Shown: positions 1 to 8,971 of the stretch, in pieces
Numbering within the stretch: position 1 is the stretch's first letter
Layout: each line of letters opens with the position of its first letter
NCBI RefSeq assembly: GCF_003201855.1
Contig: NZ_QJKI01000006.1
Coordinates: 62,001 to 126,000 of the forward strand
Direction of reading: 5' to 3'
Origin: Rivihabitans pingtungensis
Lineage (GTDB): Bacteria > Pseudomonadota > Gammaproteobacteria > Burkholderiales > Aquaspirillaceae
Length of the DNA stretch: 64,000 nt
The notes under the pieces: generated by a model
Databases searched by the model: none
What the model was told of the DNA's origin: nothing
What the model saw: only the letters and a program-made list of their open reading frames with translations
Translations under genes and position numbers: made by a program

Positions 1-2333
1 TCTTCGCTGCGGCGCGGCGCGCCCAGCGCGCACACCGCATGCCGGCGCGCTGCCGGAAAGGCGTCCAGCGCCTCAATCAGCGCGCGCATGGCGTCGGCGT
101 TGTGGGCGTCGTCCACCACCACGGTGGCTTCGCCGCGACGGAACACGGTAAAGCGGCCCGGCACACCGGCCTGGCCAACGTCAAAAGTGTCCACGCCGGT
201 GCGCATCAGGTCCTCGCTCAGGCCCAGCGCCCAGGCGGCGGCCAGCGCGGCCAGCAGGTTGTCCAGCTGAAAGCCGACGCGGCCGTCGTAGCTCAGCGGC
301 ACATCGGCGGCCACGCCCAGCGTCTGGCGCTGCTCGCGGCCCTGCGCCAGCACAATCTGGCCGTCTTCCAGCAGCACGGCGCGCCCGCCGGCAGCCAGAT
401 GGCCGTCGATCACCGCATTGCGGGCGCGGGCAAAATAGATCACCTCGCCATCGCACAGCTCGGCCATCTCCACCAATTGCGGGTCGGCGGCGTTCAGCAC
501 GGCGGCGCCGCCCGGCAGCACCACGTCCACCAGGGTGCGCCAGACAGTGAACAGCTGTTCCGGCTGTTCGATGTAGTAGTCGCCCAGATGGTCGCCAGCG
601 CCAATGCCGGTCAGCACCGCCACCTGGCAGCGGTCGTAGGCCAGGCCTTCGCCCAAGATGTGGCGGCTGTCGCTTTCGATCACTGCCGCTTCGATGCTGC
701 GGTTGATCAGGCATTTGCGCGCGGCTTCCCAGCCGCAGCCATCGCCACGGCCGATGCGGCGCTGATCAAAATACAGGCCGTCGCTGCACGACAGCGCCAC
801 GCGCTTGTCGCTCAGCCGCAGCAGGCTGGCCACCAACTGCGCCACCACGGTTTTGCCATTGGTGCCGCCCACCGCCACCACCGGGATGCGGCCGTCGTTG
901 CCCGCCGGGAACAGGCTGTCAACAATGGCGCGGCCCACCGGGCGCGGTTCGCCAAATTCGGGTTTCAGGTGCATCAGCAGGCCGGGGCCGGCGTTGACTT
1001 CCACAATCGCCCCGCGCTGTTCCGCCAGCGGGCGGGAGATGTCTTCTGCCACCACGTCCACCCCGGCGATGTCCAGCCCCACCACGCGCGCCGCCAGCAC
1101 GGCGGCGGCGGCCACGTCCGGGTGCACCAGGCTGGTGATGTCGCAGGTCATATTGCCGTTGCGCTGCACCAGCACGCGCTGGCCGGCCGGCGGGATGGAC
1201 TGGCCATCGTAGCCCTGGCGCGACAGCTCCAGCCGGGCGGCGGGTTCGCGCTCCAGCAGAATCGGGGTGAGCGGGAATTCTTCTTCTTCGCCGCGACGCG
1301 GGTCGGTGTTGAGCTGGCTGTTGATCAGCTCGACAATGGTCGAGCGGCCATCGCCCACCACGGCGGCTTCTTCGCCGCGCGCGGCGGCGGCCAATTTGCC
1401 GCCGACCACCAGCAGACGGTGTTCAGCGCCAAAAATAAAGCGTTCGACAATTACCCCGCTGCCTTCGGCGCGCGCCACCGGGTAGGCGGCCATCACTTCT
1501 TCGCGCGAATTCAGGTTGGCGCACACGCCACGGCCATGGTTGCCGTCATACGGCTTGACCACCACCGGCAGGCCGATGTCTTCGGCGGCGTCCCAGGCGT
1601 CTTCCGGGCTGTCCACCAGCCGGCCTTCAGGAATCGGCACGCCGCAATAGCCCAGCAGCTGCTTGGTGAGGTCTTTGTCGCGGGAAATCCCCTCGGCAAT
1701 CGCGCTGGTCTGGTCGGTTTCGGCGGTCCAGATGCGGCGCTGGTTCACGCCATAGCCCAATTGCACCAGATTGCCGTCGTTCAGCCGCATCGACGGAATG
1801 CCGCGATCAGTGGCGGCATCGACAATGCTCGCCGTGCTCGGCCCCAGACAGTGCGAATCCACCATATCGCGCAGCTCGGCCACCGCCGCAGCCACGTCAA
1901 ACGGGCGGTCTTCGATGGCGGCCATCAGCAGCGCGCGCGCGGTGTTCAGCGCAGCGCGCGACACGGTTTCGTTGCGGGCGCGGATCGCCACCTTGTACAC
2001 CCCGCGCGGCCCGGCTTCGCGCGCCTTGCCAAACCCCGCCTGCATGCCGGCCAGGTTTTGCAGCTCCAGGGTGACGTGCTCAAGGATGTGGCCCATCCAG
2101 GTGCCATCGCGCAGCCGCTGCAAAAAGCCGCCGCGCTCGCCAATGCTGCACCGATGTTCAACCAGCGACGGCAACCAGGCGCTCAGGCGCTCGTTAAAGC
2201 CGGGCAAGGTGTTGGAAGGAAAATCCTCCAGCTCACCGATATCAATCCAGGCTTCCAGCACCGGGCGGTAGGTCCAGATGTTAGGTCCGCGCAGGGACAG
2301 GACATCGAGAAATTCAATGTCTTTCTTTTTCAT
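1..2333 (-). CDS. cphA: Cyanophycin synthetase, C-terminus cut by window edge
   Basis: Non-ribosomal synthesis of the Asp-Arg storage polymer cyanophycin in the cytoplasm. About 777 codons are visible, beginning MKKKDIEFLDILSLRGPNIW, the usual CphA opening. A central ATP-grasp domain (VVVKPYDGNHGRGV) is followed by a Mur-ligase-like C-terminal domain with the P-loop GGTNGKT. Full family members are about 870-900 residues, so roughly 100 are missing to the left. The motif after the P-loop, usually ARGGIL in CphA1, reads SDSRHIL here. This suggests the second CphA paralogue found in betaproteobacteria rather than the canonical enzyme, so a partner cphA may lie just outside. The ABC transporter and DUF1854 genes downstream on plus belong to the same functional neighbourhood. 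Confidence 0.93.
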   Translation of the reverse strand, partial: MKKKDIEFLDVLSLRGPNIWTYRPVLEAWIDIGELEDFPSNTLPGFNERLSAWLPSLVEHRCSIGERGGFLQRLRDGTWMGHILEHVTLELQNLAGMQAGFGKAREAGPRGVYKVAIRARNETVSRAALNTARALLMAAIEDRPFDVAAAVAELRDMVDSHCLGPSTASIVDAATDRGIPSMRLNDGNLVQLGYGVNQRRIWTAETDQTSAIAEGISRDKDLTKQLLGYCGVPIPEGRLVDSPEDAWDAAEDIGLPVVVKPYDGNHGRGVCANLNSREEVMAAYPVARAEGSGVIVERFIFGAEHRLLVVGGKLAAAARGEEAAVVGDGRSTIVELINSQLNTDPRRGEEEEFPLTPILLEREPAARLELSRQGYDGQSIPPAGQRVLVQRNGNMTCDITSLVHPDVAAAAVLAARVVGLDIAGVDVVAEDISRPLAEQRGAIVEVNAGPGLLMHLKPEFGEPRPVGRAIVDSLFPAGNDGRIPVVAVGGTNGKTVVAQLVASLLRLSDKRVALSCSDGLYFDQRRIGRGDGCGWEAARKCLINRSIEAAVIESDSRHILGEGLAYDRCQVAVLTGIGAGDHLGDYYIEQPEQLFTVWRTLVDVVLPGGAAVLNAADPQLVEMAELCDGEVIYFARARNAVIDGHLAAGGRAVLLEDGQIVLAQGREQRQTLGVAADVPLSYDGRVGFQLDNLLAALAAAWALGLSEDLMRTGVDTFDVGQAGVPGRFTVFRRGEATVVVDDAHNADAMRALIEALDAFPAARRHAVCALGAPRRSE

Positions 2334-2793
2334 AGGCTTGGCAGAAACACAACAGGGGGTCGGGACGCAAAATTCACACACGCGGGCCATTGGGCCGGCG
2401 CACCGGGTCAGACACTTGCCGCACCCGGACGCAAGGCCATAACACATCTTTAACGCAGCAGCGGCTGTCAGGTTTACCCAGCTTTACAAAAATTGCACGG
2501 CGCCCGCCACGGCTCTTGTCGTGGCGGCGTGACGGCGCGCCCGCGCATGACGTGCATCAGCGCCGCTCACAAACCCCTCCTGGCGTTGTTGTGCGGCCTG
2601 GCGGTAGTGCTTGCACTGTCTGCGGCTGCGCGCCTAGCCAGGATCGCTGCGCTGAGCTTGTGTGAGCGGCGCCAAGTGTCAATGCGCTGTGTGTGCTGTA
2701 TTTTGTGATTGTTTTTATTGGATATATTTGCCAATATTGGCCTAGGTGAGAGTGGATCAATGCTGGTGTTTGATGACCGTGGCGGAGGAGTTT
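2334..2793. other. Gene-free stretch between cphA and the antitoxin gene
   Basis: About 460 bases that should carry the divergent promoters for cphA (minus) and the toxin-antitoxin pair (plus). The only recognisable structure is a full copy of the 110-bp palindromic repeat in its second half. The bases after it (2690-2750) are AT-rich and end in a good ribosome binding site (GGAGGAG at 2784-2790) for the antitoxin ORF. Confidence 0.6.
2560..2672 (+). repeat. Palindromic MITE-like repeat, copy 1 (113 bp)
   Basis: The ends are perfect 12-base inverted repeats: GCGCCGCTCACA at the left and TGTGAGCGGCGC at the right. The core CGCCTAGCCAGGATCGCT recurs at 3541, at 4270-4290 (reverse orientation) and at 37190. 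Read as protein the interior looks hydrophobic (GLAVVLALSAAARLA) and can be mistaken for a signal peptide. No coding role is supported. Confidence 0.85.
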
Positions 2794-3219
2794 ATGTCTC
2801 GTTTCAGCATCAAGGCGCGCATGCAGCGCTCGATTGCCCTGCGTAAGGGCGAGGTGGTGTTGCGCGCCGACTTTGCCCAACTGGGCAGCCCCAGCCAGAT
2901 CAGCCGGGCGCTCAAGGCGCTACAGGCCGAGGGCAGAATTGTCCGGCTGGGTTATGGCGTCTATGCCAAGGCGCGCCCGAGTGTTTTGTCCGGCAGGCCT
3001 ATTCCGCGTGTGACATTGGCTGAGCTGGCGCAGGAAACCCTGCGCAAACTGGGCGCGCCCGCCGAACTGGGCCGGGCGCAACAAGCCTACGCCCAGGGCA
3101 GGAGGACGCAGATTCCGGCGCACACCACGTTCAACACCGGGCAGCGGCGCATTTCCCGAAAAATCACAGTAGGCATCAGCACGGTGCGTTATGAAAACGA
3201 TTACAAACCAAGAGCATGA
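2794..3219 (+). CDS. AbiEi-like antitoxin (type IV toxin-antitoxin, DUF6088-like)
   Basis: A 141-residue protein beginning MSRFSIKARMQRSIALRKGE. The N-terminal half is a winged-helix-like domain (SPSQISRALKALQAEGRI then LGYGVYAK), the layout of AbiEi/DUF6088 antitoxins that repress their own promoter. The start was chosen because GGAGGAG lies four bases upstream; an in-frame ATG further upstream lacks this. The last 29 bases overlap the start of the nucleotidyltransferase gene, typical of translationally coupled AbiE pairs. With the toxin gene disrupted, this is probably an orphan antitoxin. Family assignment is from motif pattern and context. Confidence 0.75.
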   Translation: MSRFSIKARMQRSIALRKGEVVLRADFAQLGSPSQISRALKALQAEGRIVRLGYGVYAKARPSVLSGRPIPRVTLAELAQETLRKLGAPAELGRAQQAYAQGRRTQIPAHTTFNTGQRRISRKITVGISTVRYENDYKPRA

Positions 3220-4290
3220 TTGGATCGCCAGCGCGATAGGTGAGGGGCTGACTTCGCTGGTCGAAGGTGTGGTTGAAAAAGACCTGCTGGTCACCCAGGT
3301 GTTGCACACCATCGCCAGCGCCGACAGCGGCGGCATTCAACTGGTGTTTTGTGGCGGCACTTGCCTGGCCAAGGCGCATGGTCTGATCCAGCGCATGTCG
3401 GAAGACATCGATTTCAAGTTGATTGTGCTAGCGGCTTTGTCTCGCAGCGCCCGCAGCCGCTGCCTTAGAGCCGCCCACAAAACTCTCCTGTCGTCGTTAC
3501 GCGGCCTTGCCGTGCTGCTTGCACTGTCTGCGGCCGCGCGCCTAGCCAGGACCGCTTCGCTGAGTTTTGTGAACGACTCGTTAGCCAGTTTAAAAAACGC
3601 ATCGCCGACACACTAAACGCCGCAGGCTTTGTCACGCCGGCCGAGCACATCATCGCCCGCGACGAGAACAACTACATTGCGCTGAATGTGCACTACGCCA
3701 GCCGGTTTACCCCGGTGGCCAGCCTGCGCCCGGAAATCAAAATAGAGCTCAATGCCCGTCCGCCGGTGTTGCCCACCGTATCGCGCCCAATTCGTTCGAT
3801 GCTGGACGCCTTGCTGCAAGCGCCGACGCCGGGCGAGCCCATGTCGTGCATCAGTGTGCAAGAGACCCTGGCAGAAAAAATACTCTCGTTTTTGCGCCGC
3901 ACGGCGCAGGCTTTGGCAGAGCGCAATCGCGCAGAATATGACGACAGGCTCATTCGTCACGTCTATGACGTTCACGCCATCGCGCATGGCTGCCCCGGCT
4001 TGGTTGAGACCTTGCCGCACGCGCACTTTGCGACGCTGACCCACGCCGACGCCGCGCAATACCGCAATCAATATCCCGAATTTGCCGACGACCCGCTCGG
4101 GCAGATGCGTCTTGCCCTGGCCGCCTTGCAAGATGACACGGCCGGTTTTGCCCACGACTACCGGCAATTTGCCGATGAACTGGTGTTTGGGCCGCCCGTG
4201 GCTTTTGCCGATGCCCGTGCGGCGTTTGTCGCACTGGCCCAGCCGCTGCTCAGCGCTGCGCACAAAACGCAGCAAAGCGATCCTGGCTAG
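3191..4290 (+). pseudogene. AbiEii-type nucleotidyltransferase toxin, interrupted by a repeat
   Basis: AbiEii toxins are nucleotidyltransferases of the DUF1814 family that block growth, for example on phage infection. The N-terminal part shows the family motif GGTCLAKAH...RMSEDIDF. Right after RSARSRCL the frame runs into the 112-bp repeat. The C-terminal part resumes in another frame (QFKKRIADTLNAAGF, then LAEKILSFLRR and DDRLIRHVYDVHAI). Removing the repeat plus one copy of the flanking TTAG (116 bases) joins both halves in frame as RCLSQFKKRI, so the gene was intact before insertion. The present stop codon lies in another repeat copy. Non-functional toxin is the simplest reading. Confidence 0.85.
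3469..3580 (+). mobile_element. Palindromic MITE-like repeat, copy 2, inserted in the toxin gene
   Basis: A 112-bp element closely similar to copy 1 (shared CTTGCACTGTCTGCGGC and CGCCTAGCCAGGA). The ends pair as CCGCCCACAAAACTC and GAGTTTTGTGAACGACTC. TTAG occurs immediately on both sides (3465-3468 and 3581-3584), consistent with a 4-base target-site duplication. It has no ORF of its own, so movement would need a transposase in trans. It provides the best evidence that the family is, or was, mobile. Confidence 0.85.
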
Positions 4291-4340
4291 GCAGACGGCT
4301 CAAACCCTACCCGCACGCCAGGGGGCGCGTGAGCGGCGCC
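4252..4340 (-). repeat. Palindromic repeat, copy 3 (reverse, about 89 bp)
   Basis: Read on the minus strand it shows the family right-hand segment GCCTAGCCAGGATCGCTTTG followed by GCGTTTTGTGCGC. The outer arms pair imperfectly (AGCGCTGCGCAC with GTGAGCGGCGCC). The disrupted toxin gene ends inside it: the TAG stop is the CTAG of the conserved core. The interior is shorter than in copies 1 and 2. Confidence 0.75.
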
Positions 4341-4366
4341 AAGCCAGCCATCGCGCCGATTTCAGT

Positions 4367-4372
4367 TATACT
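4367..4372 (+). promoter_or_regulatory. Possible -10 element for the ABC transporter operon
   Basis: TATACT in an otherwise GC-rich leader, about 125 bases before the ABC transporter start and just beyond repeat copy 3. No convincing -35 hexamer is seen, so this is only a candidate. Confidence 0.3.
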
Positions 4373-4494
4373 TCCCGGCAACCCTGCATCGCGCCCACGC
4401 GCCGATGCCCTGTCGGCCCCGGGCGCTTCGTCCGGGGCCACGGCTTTTGGGCGTTGCGCCAGAAGCCGGCTGAATTTGCGGATGCCGCCCGAAC

Positions 4495-6783
4495 ATGAAC
4501 GCCAACACCCTTTCCCTGCCCGCCGGCCCGGATCTGCCAGACATCTGGCTGCCGGCCGTGCGCGGCCAGCTTGCCGCAGGTGAAAACCTGCTGGGCTGGC
4601 TGGAGCTGGATCTCGACGCCGAGCTGCGTTTTGCCCATGGTTTGATTGCGCTGACCGACCGCCGCCTGCTGAGCTGGGGCGAGGCCGGCGGCGCCGCGCG
4701 CGCCTGGCCGCTGAGCGCCGCGCTGGAGCTGCGCCACCACGACCATGCCGGCGTGGTCAATCTGGAGCTGTGCGACGCCAGCCAGCGGCTGGCGCAATGG
4801 CGCTACACGCTGAACGTCAACGCCCAGGCGCTGCGGCTGCTGGCGCAGTGGGAGGCGCAGCTGCATCTGCTGCGCCACGGCGCGCCGGAAGACAGCGACG
4901 AAGACGAAACCCCATGCTGCCCCAGCTGCCATAACCCGCTGCCGCCCGATCAGGACGACTGCCCGGTGTGCGCCCGCGAGCTGCACACGCCGCCGTCCAC
5001 CTGGACCTTGCTGCGGCTGTGGCGCTTTGCCCGGCCCTACCGCTGGCAGTTGCTGGGCGGGTTTTTACTGACGCTGGCGTCCACCGCCGCCACCCTGGTG
5101 CCGCCCTACCTGACCATGCCGCTGATGGACAATGTGCTGATTCCGTTCCAGAACGGCAAGCCCATCGACTGGCCGCTGGTCAGCCGCTATCTGGGCGGGC
5201 TGTTTGCCGCCGCCGGGCTGGCCTGGGTGCTGGGCTGGCTGCGCACCTATATTCTGGCGCTGGTGTCCGAGCGCATCGGCCGCGATTTGCGCACCACCAC
5301 CTATGAGCACTTGCTGAAGTTGTCGCAGGAGTATTTTGGCGGCAAGCGGACGGGCGACCTGATGGCGCGGATTGGCTCGGAAACCGACCGCATCAATGTG
5401 TTTTTGTCGCTGCATCTGCTGGACTTCGCCACCGATGTGCTGATGATCGTCATGACCTCGGCGATTTTGTTTTCCATCAACCCCTGGCTGGCGATTGTCA
5501 CCCTGGCGCCGCTGCCGTTTATCGCCTGGCTGATTCACTATGTGCGCGACAAGCTGCGCACCGGCTTTGAAAAAGTGGACCGGGTGTGGGCGGAAGTCAC
5601 CAATGTGCTGGCCGACACCATCCCCGGCATTCGCGTGGTCAAGGCCTTTGCCCAGGAGCAGCGCGAGGCCGAGCGTTTTCGCGAGGCCAACCGCCATAAT
5701 CTGGCCATCAACGACCGGCTGAACAAAACCTGGTCTTTGTTTTCGCCCACCGTCACCCTGCTGACCGAAGTCGGCCTGCTGGTGGTGTGGGCGTTTGGCA
5801 TCTGGCAGATTTCCAAGGGCGACATCACCGTCGGCGTGCTGACCGCCTTCCTGGCCTATATCAGCCGCTTTTACACCCGGCTGGATTCGATGAGCCGGAT
5901 TGTCTCGGTCACGCAAAAAGCGGCGTCGGGCGCCAAGCGGATTTTTGACATTCTCGACCATGTTTCCAGCGTGCCCGAGCCGGCCAAGCCAGTGCATCTG
6001 CCGCAGATTTCCGGGCGCATCGAGCTGCGCGATGTGGGCTTTCGCTATGGCAACCGCGCGGTCAGCCGGGGCGTCAGCCTGGATATTCAGCCTGGCGAGA
6101 TGATTGGCCTGGTCGGGCATTCCGGCTCGGGCAAGAGCACGCTGGTGAACCTGATCTGCCGGTTTTACGATGTGTCGGAAGGATCGATTCGCGTCGATGG
6201 CGTGGACATCCGCTCGCTGCCGGTGGCGGAATACCGCCGCAATATCGGCCTGGTGTTGCAAGAGCCCTTCCTGTTTTTTGGCACCATTGCCGAGAACATC
6301 GCCTACGGCAAGCCGGACGCCAGCCGCGAAGAAATCATCGCCGCCGCCCGCGCCGCGCACGCGCACGAATTCATCCTGCGCCTGCCGCATGGCTATGACT
6401 CGCTGGTGGGCGAGCGCGGCCAGGCGCTGTCTGGCGGCGAGCGCCAGCGCATTTCGATTGCCCGCGCGCTGCTGATCAACCCGCGCATTTTGATTCTGGA
6501 CGAGGCGACTTCTTCGGTGGATTCCACCACCGAAAAAGAAATCCAGAAGGCGCTGGATAATCTGGTCAAGGGCCGCACCACGATTGCCATTGCCCACCGC
6601 CTGTCCACCCTGCGCAAGGCCGACCGGCTAGTGGTGCTGGATCGTGGCCGCGTGGTGGAAGAAGGCAGCCACGACGCGCTGATGGCGCGCCAGGGCGCTT
6701 ACTGGCAGCTGTACCAGGCGCAGGCGCGCCAGGCCGAGGCCGACCGCGCCGAAGCGGCGGCCGAATGGGGCGTGGCGCCCTGA
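4495..6783 (+). CDS. Cyanophycin metabolism-associated ABC transporter (fused TMD-NBD)
   Basis: A 762-residue half-transporter. The N-terminal ~180 residues form a cytoplasmic extension ending in a zinc-ribbon-like element with two cysteine pairs (CCPSC and CPVC, near residues 140-160). A six-helix exporter-type membrane domain follows (about 190-480). The ATPase domain has Walker A GHSGSGKS, signature LSGGERQ and Walker B ILILDEATSS. This architecture beside cphA and DUF1854 is the type I recognise as cyanophycin-associated; the substrate is unknown. The next gene starts 15 bases after its stop, so they form an operon. Typical MsbA-like exporters lack the N-terminal zinc-ribbon extension. 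Confidence 0.88.
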   Translation: MNANTLSLPAGPDLPDIWLPAVRGQLAAGENLLGWLELDLDAELRFAHGLIALTDRRLLSWGEAGGAARAWPLSAALELRHHDHAGVVNLELCDASQRLAQWRYTLNVNAQALRLLAQWEAQLHLLRHGAPEDSDEDETPCCPSCHNPLPPDQDDCPVCARELHTPPSTWTLLRLWRFARPYRWQLLGGFLLTLASTAATLVPPYLTMPLMDNVLIPFQNGKPIDWPLVSRYLGGLFAAAGLAWVLGWLRTYILALVSERIGRDLRTTTYEHLLKLSQEYFGGKRTGDLMARIGSETDRINVFLSLHLLDFATDVLMIVMTSAILFSINPWLAIVTLAPLPFIAWLIHYVRDKLRTGFEKVDRVWAEVTNVLADTIPGIRVVKAFAQEQREAERFREANRHNLAINDRLNKTWSLFSPTVTLLTEVGLLVVWAFGIWQISKGDITVGVLTAFLAYISRFYTRLDSMSRIVSVTQKAASGAKRIFDILDHVSSVPEPAKPVHLPQISGRIELRDVGFRYGNRAVSRGVSLDIQPGEMIGLVGHSGSGKSTLVNLICRFYDVSEGSIRVDGVDIRSLPVAEYRRNIGLVLQEPFLFFGTIAENIAYGKPDASREEIIAAARAAHAHEFILRLPHGYDSLVGERGQALSGGERQRISIARALLINPRILILDEATSSVDSTTEKEIQKALDNLVKGRTTIAIAHRLSTLRKADRLVVLDRGRVVEEGSHDALMARQGAYWQLYQAQARQAEADRAEAAAEWGVAP

Positions 6784-6798
6784 TTGGCGGAGAAAGCA

Positions 6799-7263
6799 AT
6801 GCACCTTGATTACACCCTTACCCGCAACGCCTTTGGCCAGCTGGAGCTGCGCCGGGGCGACGCGGTTTACCCCGGCGTCACCGCCGTGCGCGCCTTTCCG
6901 ATTGGCGCGCCCGAGCATGGCTTGTCGCTGGTCAGCCCGGACGGCCACGAACTGGCGTGGATTCATCACCTCAGCGAGCTGCCGGCCGAAATGCGCGCCC
7001 TGATCGAAGCCGAGCTGGCCGGACGCGAGTTCATGCCCACCATTCGCCGCATTTGCTCGGTCAGCAGCTTTGCCACCCCCAGCACCTGGGAAGTGGACAC
7101 CGACCGGGGCCCCACCCGCTTTGTGCTCAAGGGCGAGGACGACATCCGCCGCATGGCCGCGCCCGTGCTGCTGATCAGCGACAGCCACGGCATTCACTAC
7201 CTGATTCGCAACCCCGCCGAGCTGGACAAAGCCAGCCGCAAGCTGCTGGACCGCTTTCTGTGA
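6799..7263 (+). CDS. Cyanophycin metabolism-associated DUF1854 protein
   Basis: A 154-residue protein starting MHLDYTLTRNAFGQLELRRG, with WIHHLSELPAEMRALIEAEL and FVLKGEDDIRR, the pattern of DUF1854. The start is the ATG after GGAGA; an in-frame TTG immediately after the transporter stop is less likely. The family is known mainly from proximity to cyanophycin synthetase genes and the fused ABC transporter; its biochemical role is not established. No signal peptide or membrane segment, so probably cytoplasmic and possibly a partner of the transporter. Its TGA overlaps the bioD start. Confidence 0.88.
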   Translation: MHLDYTLTRNAFGQLELRRGDAVYPGVTAVRAFPIGAPEHGLSLVSPDGHELAWIHHLSELPAEMRALIEAELAGREFMPTIRRICSVSSFATPSTWEVDTDRGPTRFVLKGEDDIRRMAAPVLLISDSHGIHYLIRNPAELDKASRKLLDRFL

Positions 7264-7886
7264 GCCGCGCCTATTTCATCACCGGCACTGACACCGAAAT
7301 CGGCAAAACCCACAGCGCGGTGCGCTTGATCGAGCGCTGGCGCGGCGAGGGCCTGCGTGTGGCGGCGATGAAGCCGGTGGCGTCCGGCTGCACGCTGGGC
7401 GCCGATGGCGAGCTGGTCAACGACGACGTCGAGCGACTGATTGCCGCCAGCGGGCAAACCGACCGCAACGCGATGAACCCCTACCGCTTTGCCCCACCGA
7501 TTTCCCCGCACCTGGCCGCCCGCCAAGCCGGGGTGAGCATTGATCTGGCGCTGCTGCGCCAGCGCTTTGCCGCCTTGCAGGCTGACGCCGACATCGTGGT
7601 GGTGGAAGGCGCCGGCGGCTGGTATGCGCCGCTGTCCGACACCCTGAGCATGGCCGACCTGGCGCGCGCGCTGGCGATTCCGGTGCTGCTGGTGGTGGGC
7701 GTGCGGCTGGGCTGCATCAACCACGCCCGGCTGAGCGCCGAGGCGATTCGCGCCAGCGGGCTGACCCTGGCCGGCTGGATTGCCAACCAGCCAGTGGCCG
7801 ACGTCAGCTGTCGCGATGAGGTGATGGCCACGCTGACCGCCACCCTGGGCGCACCGCCCTGGCTGGATATTGCCTACCAGCAGTAA
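7260..7886 (+). CDS. bioD: Dethiobiotin synthetase
   Basis: ATP-dependent closure of the ureido ring of dethiobiotin, the penultimate step of biotin synthesis. About 208 residues with the P-loop GTDTEIGKT, the substrate motif MKPVASG, and EGAGGWYAPL. The start is GTG overlapping the TGA of the DUF1854 gene (GTGA), the only position giving the family N-terminus SRAYFITGTDTE. No other biotin genes are in the window, so it rides at the end of the cyanophycin-associated operon. Length is slightly below the usual 220-240. Confidence 0.93.
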   Translation: MSRAYFITGTDTEIGKTHSAVRLIERWRGEGLRVAAMKPVASGCTLGADGELVNDDVERLIAASGQTDRNAMNPYRFAPPISPHLAARQAGVSIDLALLRQRFAALQADADIVVVEGAGGWYAPLSDTLSMADLARALAIPVLLVVGVRLGCINHARLSAEAIRASGLTLAGWIANQPVADVSCRDEVMATLTATLGAPPWLDIAYQQ

Positions 7887-7990
7887 GCGCGGCCCACCAC
7901 ACCCGCCTGGCCCACGCCAGACGGGGGTTGCGAGCGCCGCTGTCTGCCCATGCTAGACTGGGCCTCTCTGAATTTTTTGTGATTTGTCCC

Positions 7991-8971
7991 ATGTCACTTG
8001 TCTGCCCGCTGGGCACCATTGATCACGGTCTGGCCGACCAACTGGACATCACCTGGGGCGACCCGGATGCCTGGACTGCCGAAGGCTTGCACTGGACCCA
8101 TCTGCCGCAGGTGCGCGCGGCGATTAACCGCAAGGTCAGCGGTGCGGCGGAGGTGTCGCCGCTACGCTGGTTTTTTCAGGCGGTTGCCGCCGAGCAGCCG
8201 CTGCCCTTGAACCGGGTGCTGGTGCTGGGATGCGGCAGCGGCACGCTGGAGCGGGAAATCGCCCAGGCCGGCTGGGCGCGCGAGATCGTGGCGATTGATT
8301 TGTCGGCCAAGGTGCTGGCGGTGGCACAGGCTCAGGCGCAGGCCGAGGGGCTGGAGGGCATCCGCTATTTTCAGGCCGACATGAACCGCCTGCCGGTGGG
8401 GCAGCCGCCGTTTACCCCCGGCAGTTTTGACGCAGTGCTGGGGGTGTCCAGCGTGCACCACTGCGCCAATCTGGCCCTGCTCTACCGCCATATCGGCCTG
8501 CTGCTGGCGCCCCATGGCTGGTTTTTTCTGGATGAATACGTCGGCCCAGACCAGTTTCAATGGCCAGACAGCCAGATTCGCCAGCTTAACCGCCTGGCCG
8601 AGCTGCTGCCCGAGCGGCTGATGACGCTGCGCAATGGCCGTTGCAAACGCCATTTTCGTCGGCCCAGCGTGGCCGAAGTGGTGGCGGTGGACCCCAGCGA
8701 GGCGATTTGCTCATCCCGCCTGTTGCCGCTGTTGCCAGACTACTTTAGCCAGGTGCAAGTGCGCCCATACGGCGGCGCCATCCTGCACATGCTGCTGGCC
8801 GGCGTGGCGCAGAATTTTGCCGATGCCACGGCCGAACCTTATTTGCGCAGCCTGATGGCCGCTGAGGACGAGCTGTATCGTGCCGGCCAGCTGCCCCACG
8901 ACTTTGCCTGCGTCATGGCGCGTTCGCCAGCCAGCGCGCCAGCCACGCCGGGTTGTTTTCGCCCAGATTGA
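7991..8971 (+). CDS. Class I SAM-dependent methyltransferase
   Basis: A 326-residue protein. The SAM-binding motif VLVLGCGSG lies near residue 78, followed by the acidic residue of motif II (IVAIDLS) and a motif IV-like FDAVLGVSSVHH, so a Rossmann methyltransferase. Substrate unknown. It has its own leader after bioD (TAGACT at 7954-7959 could be a -10). Its last 59 bases overlap the 3' end of the opposite-strand methyltransferase gene, so the C-terminal tail is constrained by both reading frames. It may act with the glycosylation cassette on the other strand, but transcription is separate. Confidence 0.82.
   Translation: MSLVCPLGTIDHGLADQLDITWGDPDAWTAEGLHWTHLPQVRAAINRKVSGAAEVSPLRWFFQAVAAEQPLPLNRVLVLGCGSGTLEREIAQAGWAREIVAIDLSAKVLAVAQAQAQAEGLEGIRYFQADMNRLPVGQPPFTPGSFDAVLGVSSVHHCANLALLYRHIGLLLAPHGWFFLDEYVGPDQFQWPDSQIRQLNRLAELLPERLMTLRNGRCKRHFRRPSVAEVVAVDPSEAICSSRLLPLLPDYFSQVQVRPYGGAILHMLLAGVAQNFADATAEPYLRSLMAAEDELYRAGQLPHDFACVMARSPASAPATPGCFRPD

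Noticed and set aside
39..2453. An 804-codon plus-strand ORF over cphA
   Set aside because: It is the antisense shadow of cphA; composition is His/Ala/Gln/Arg-rich without family motifs, as for other long opposite-strand frames in this GC-rich DNA (for example 5065-6597 and 21399-23582).
3469..3580. Hydrophobic segment LRGLAVLLALSAAARLA as a membrane helix of the toxin
   Set aside because: It is translation of the inserted repeat; the same string arises from copy 1, and removing it restores the toxin frame.
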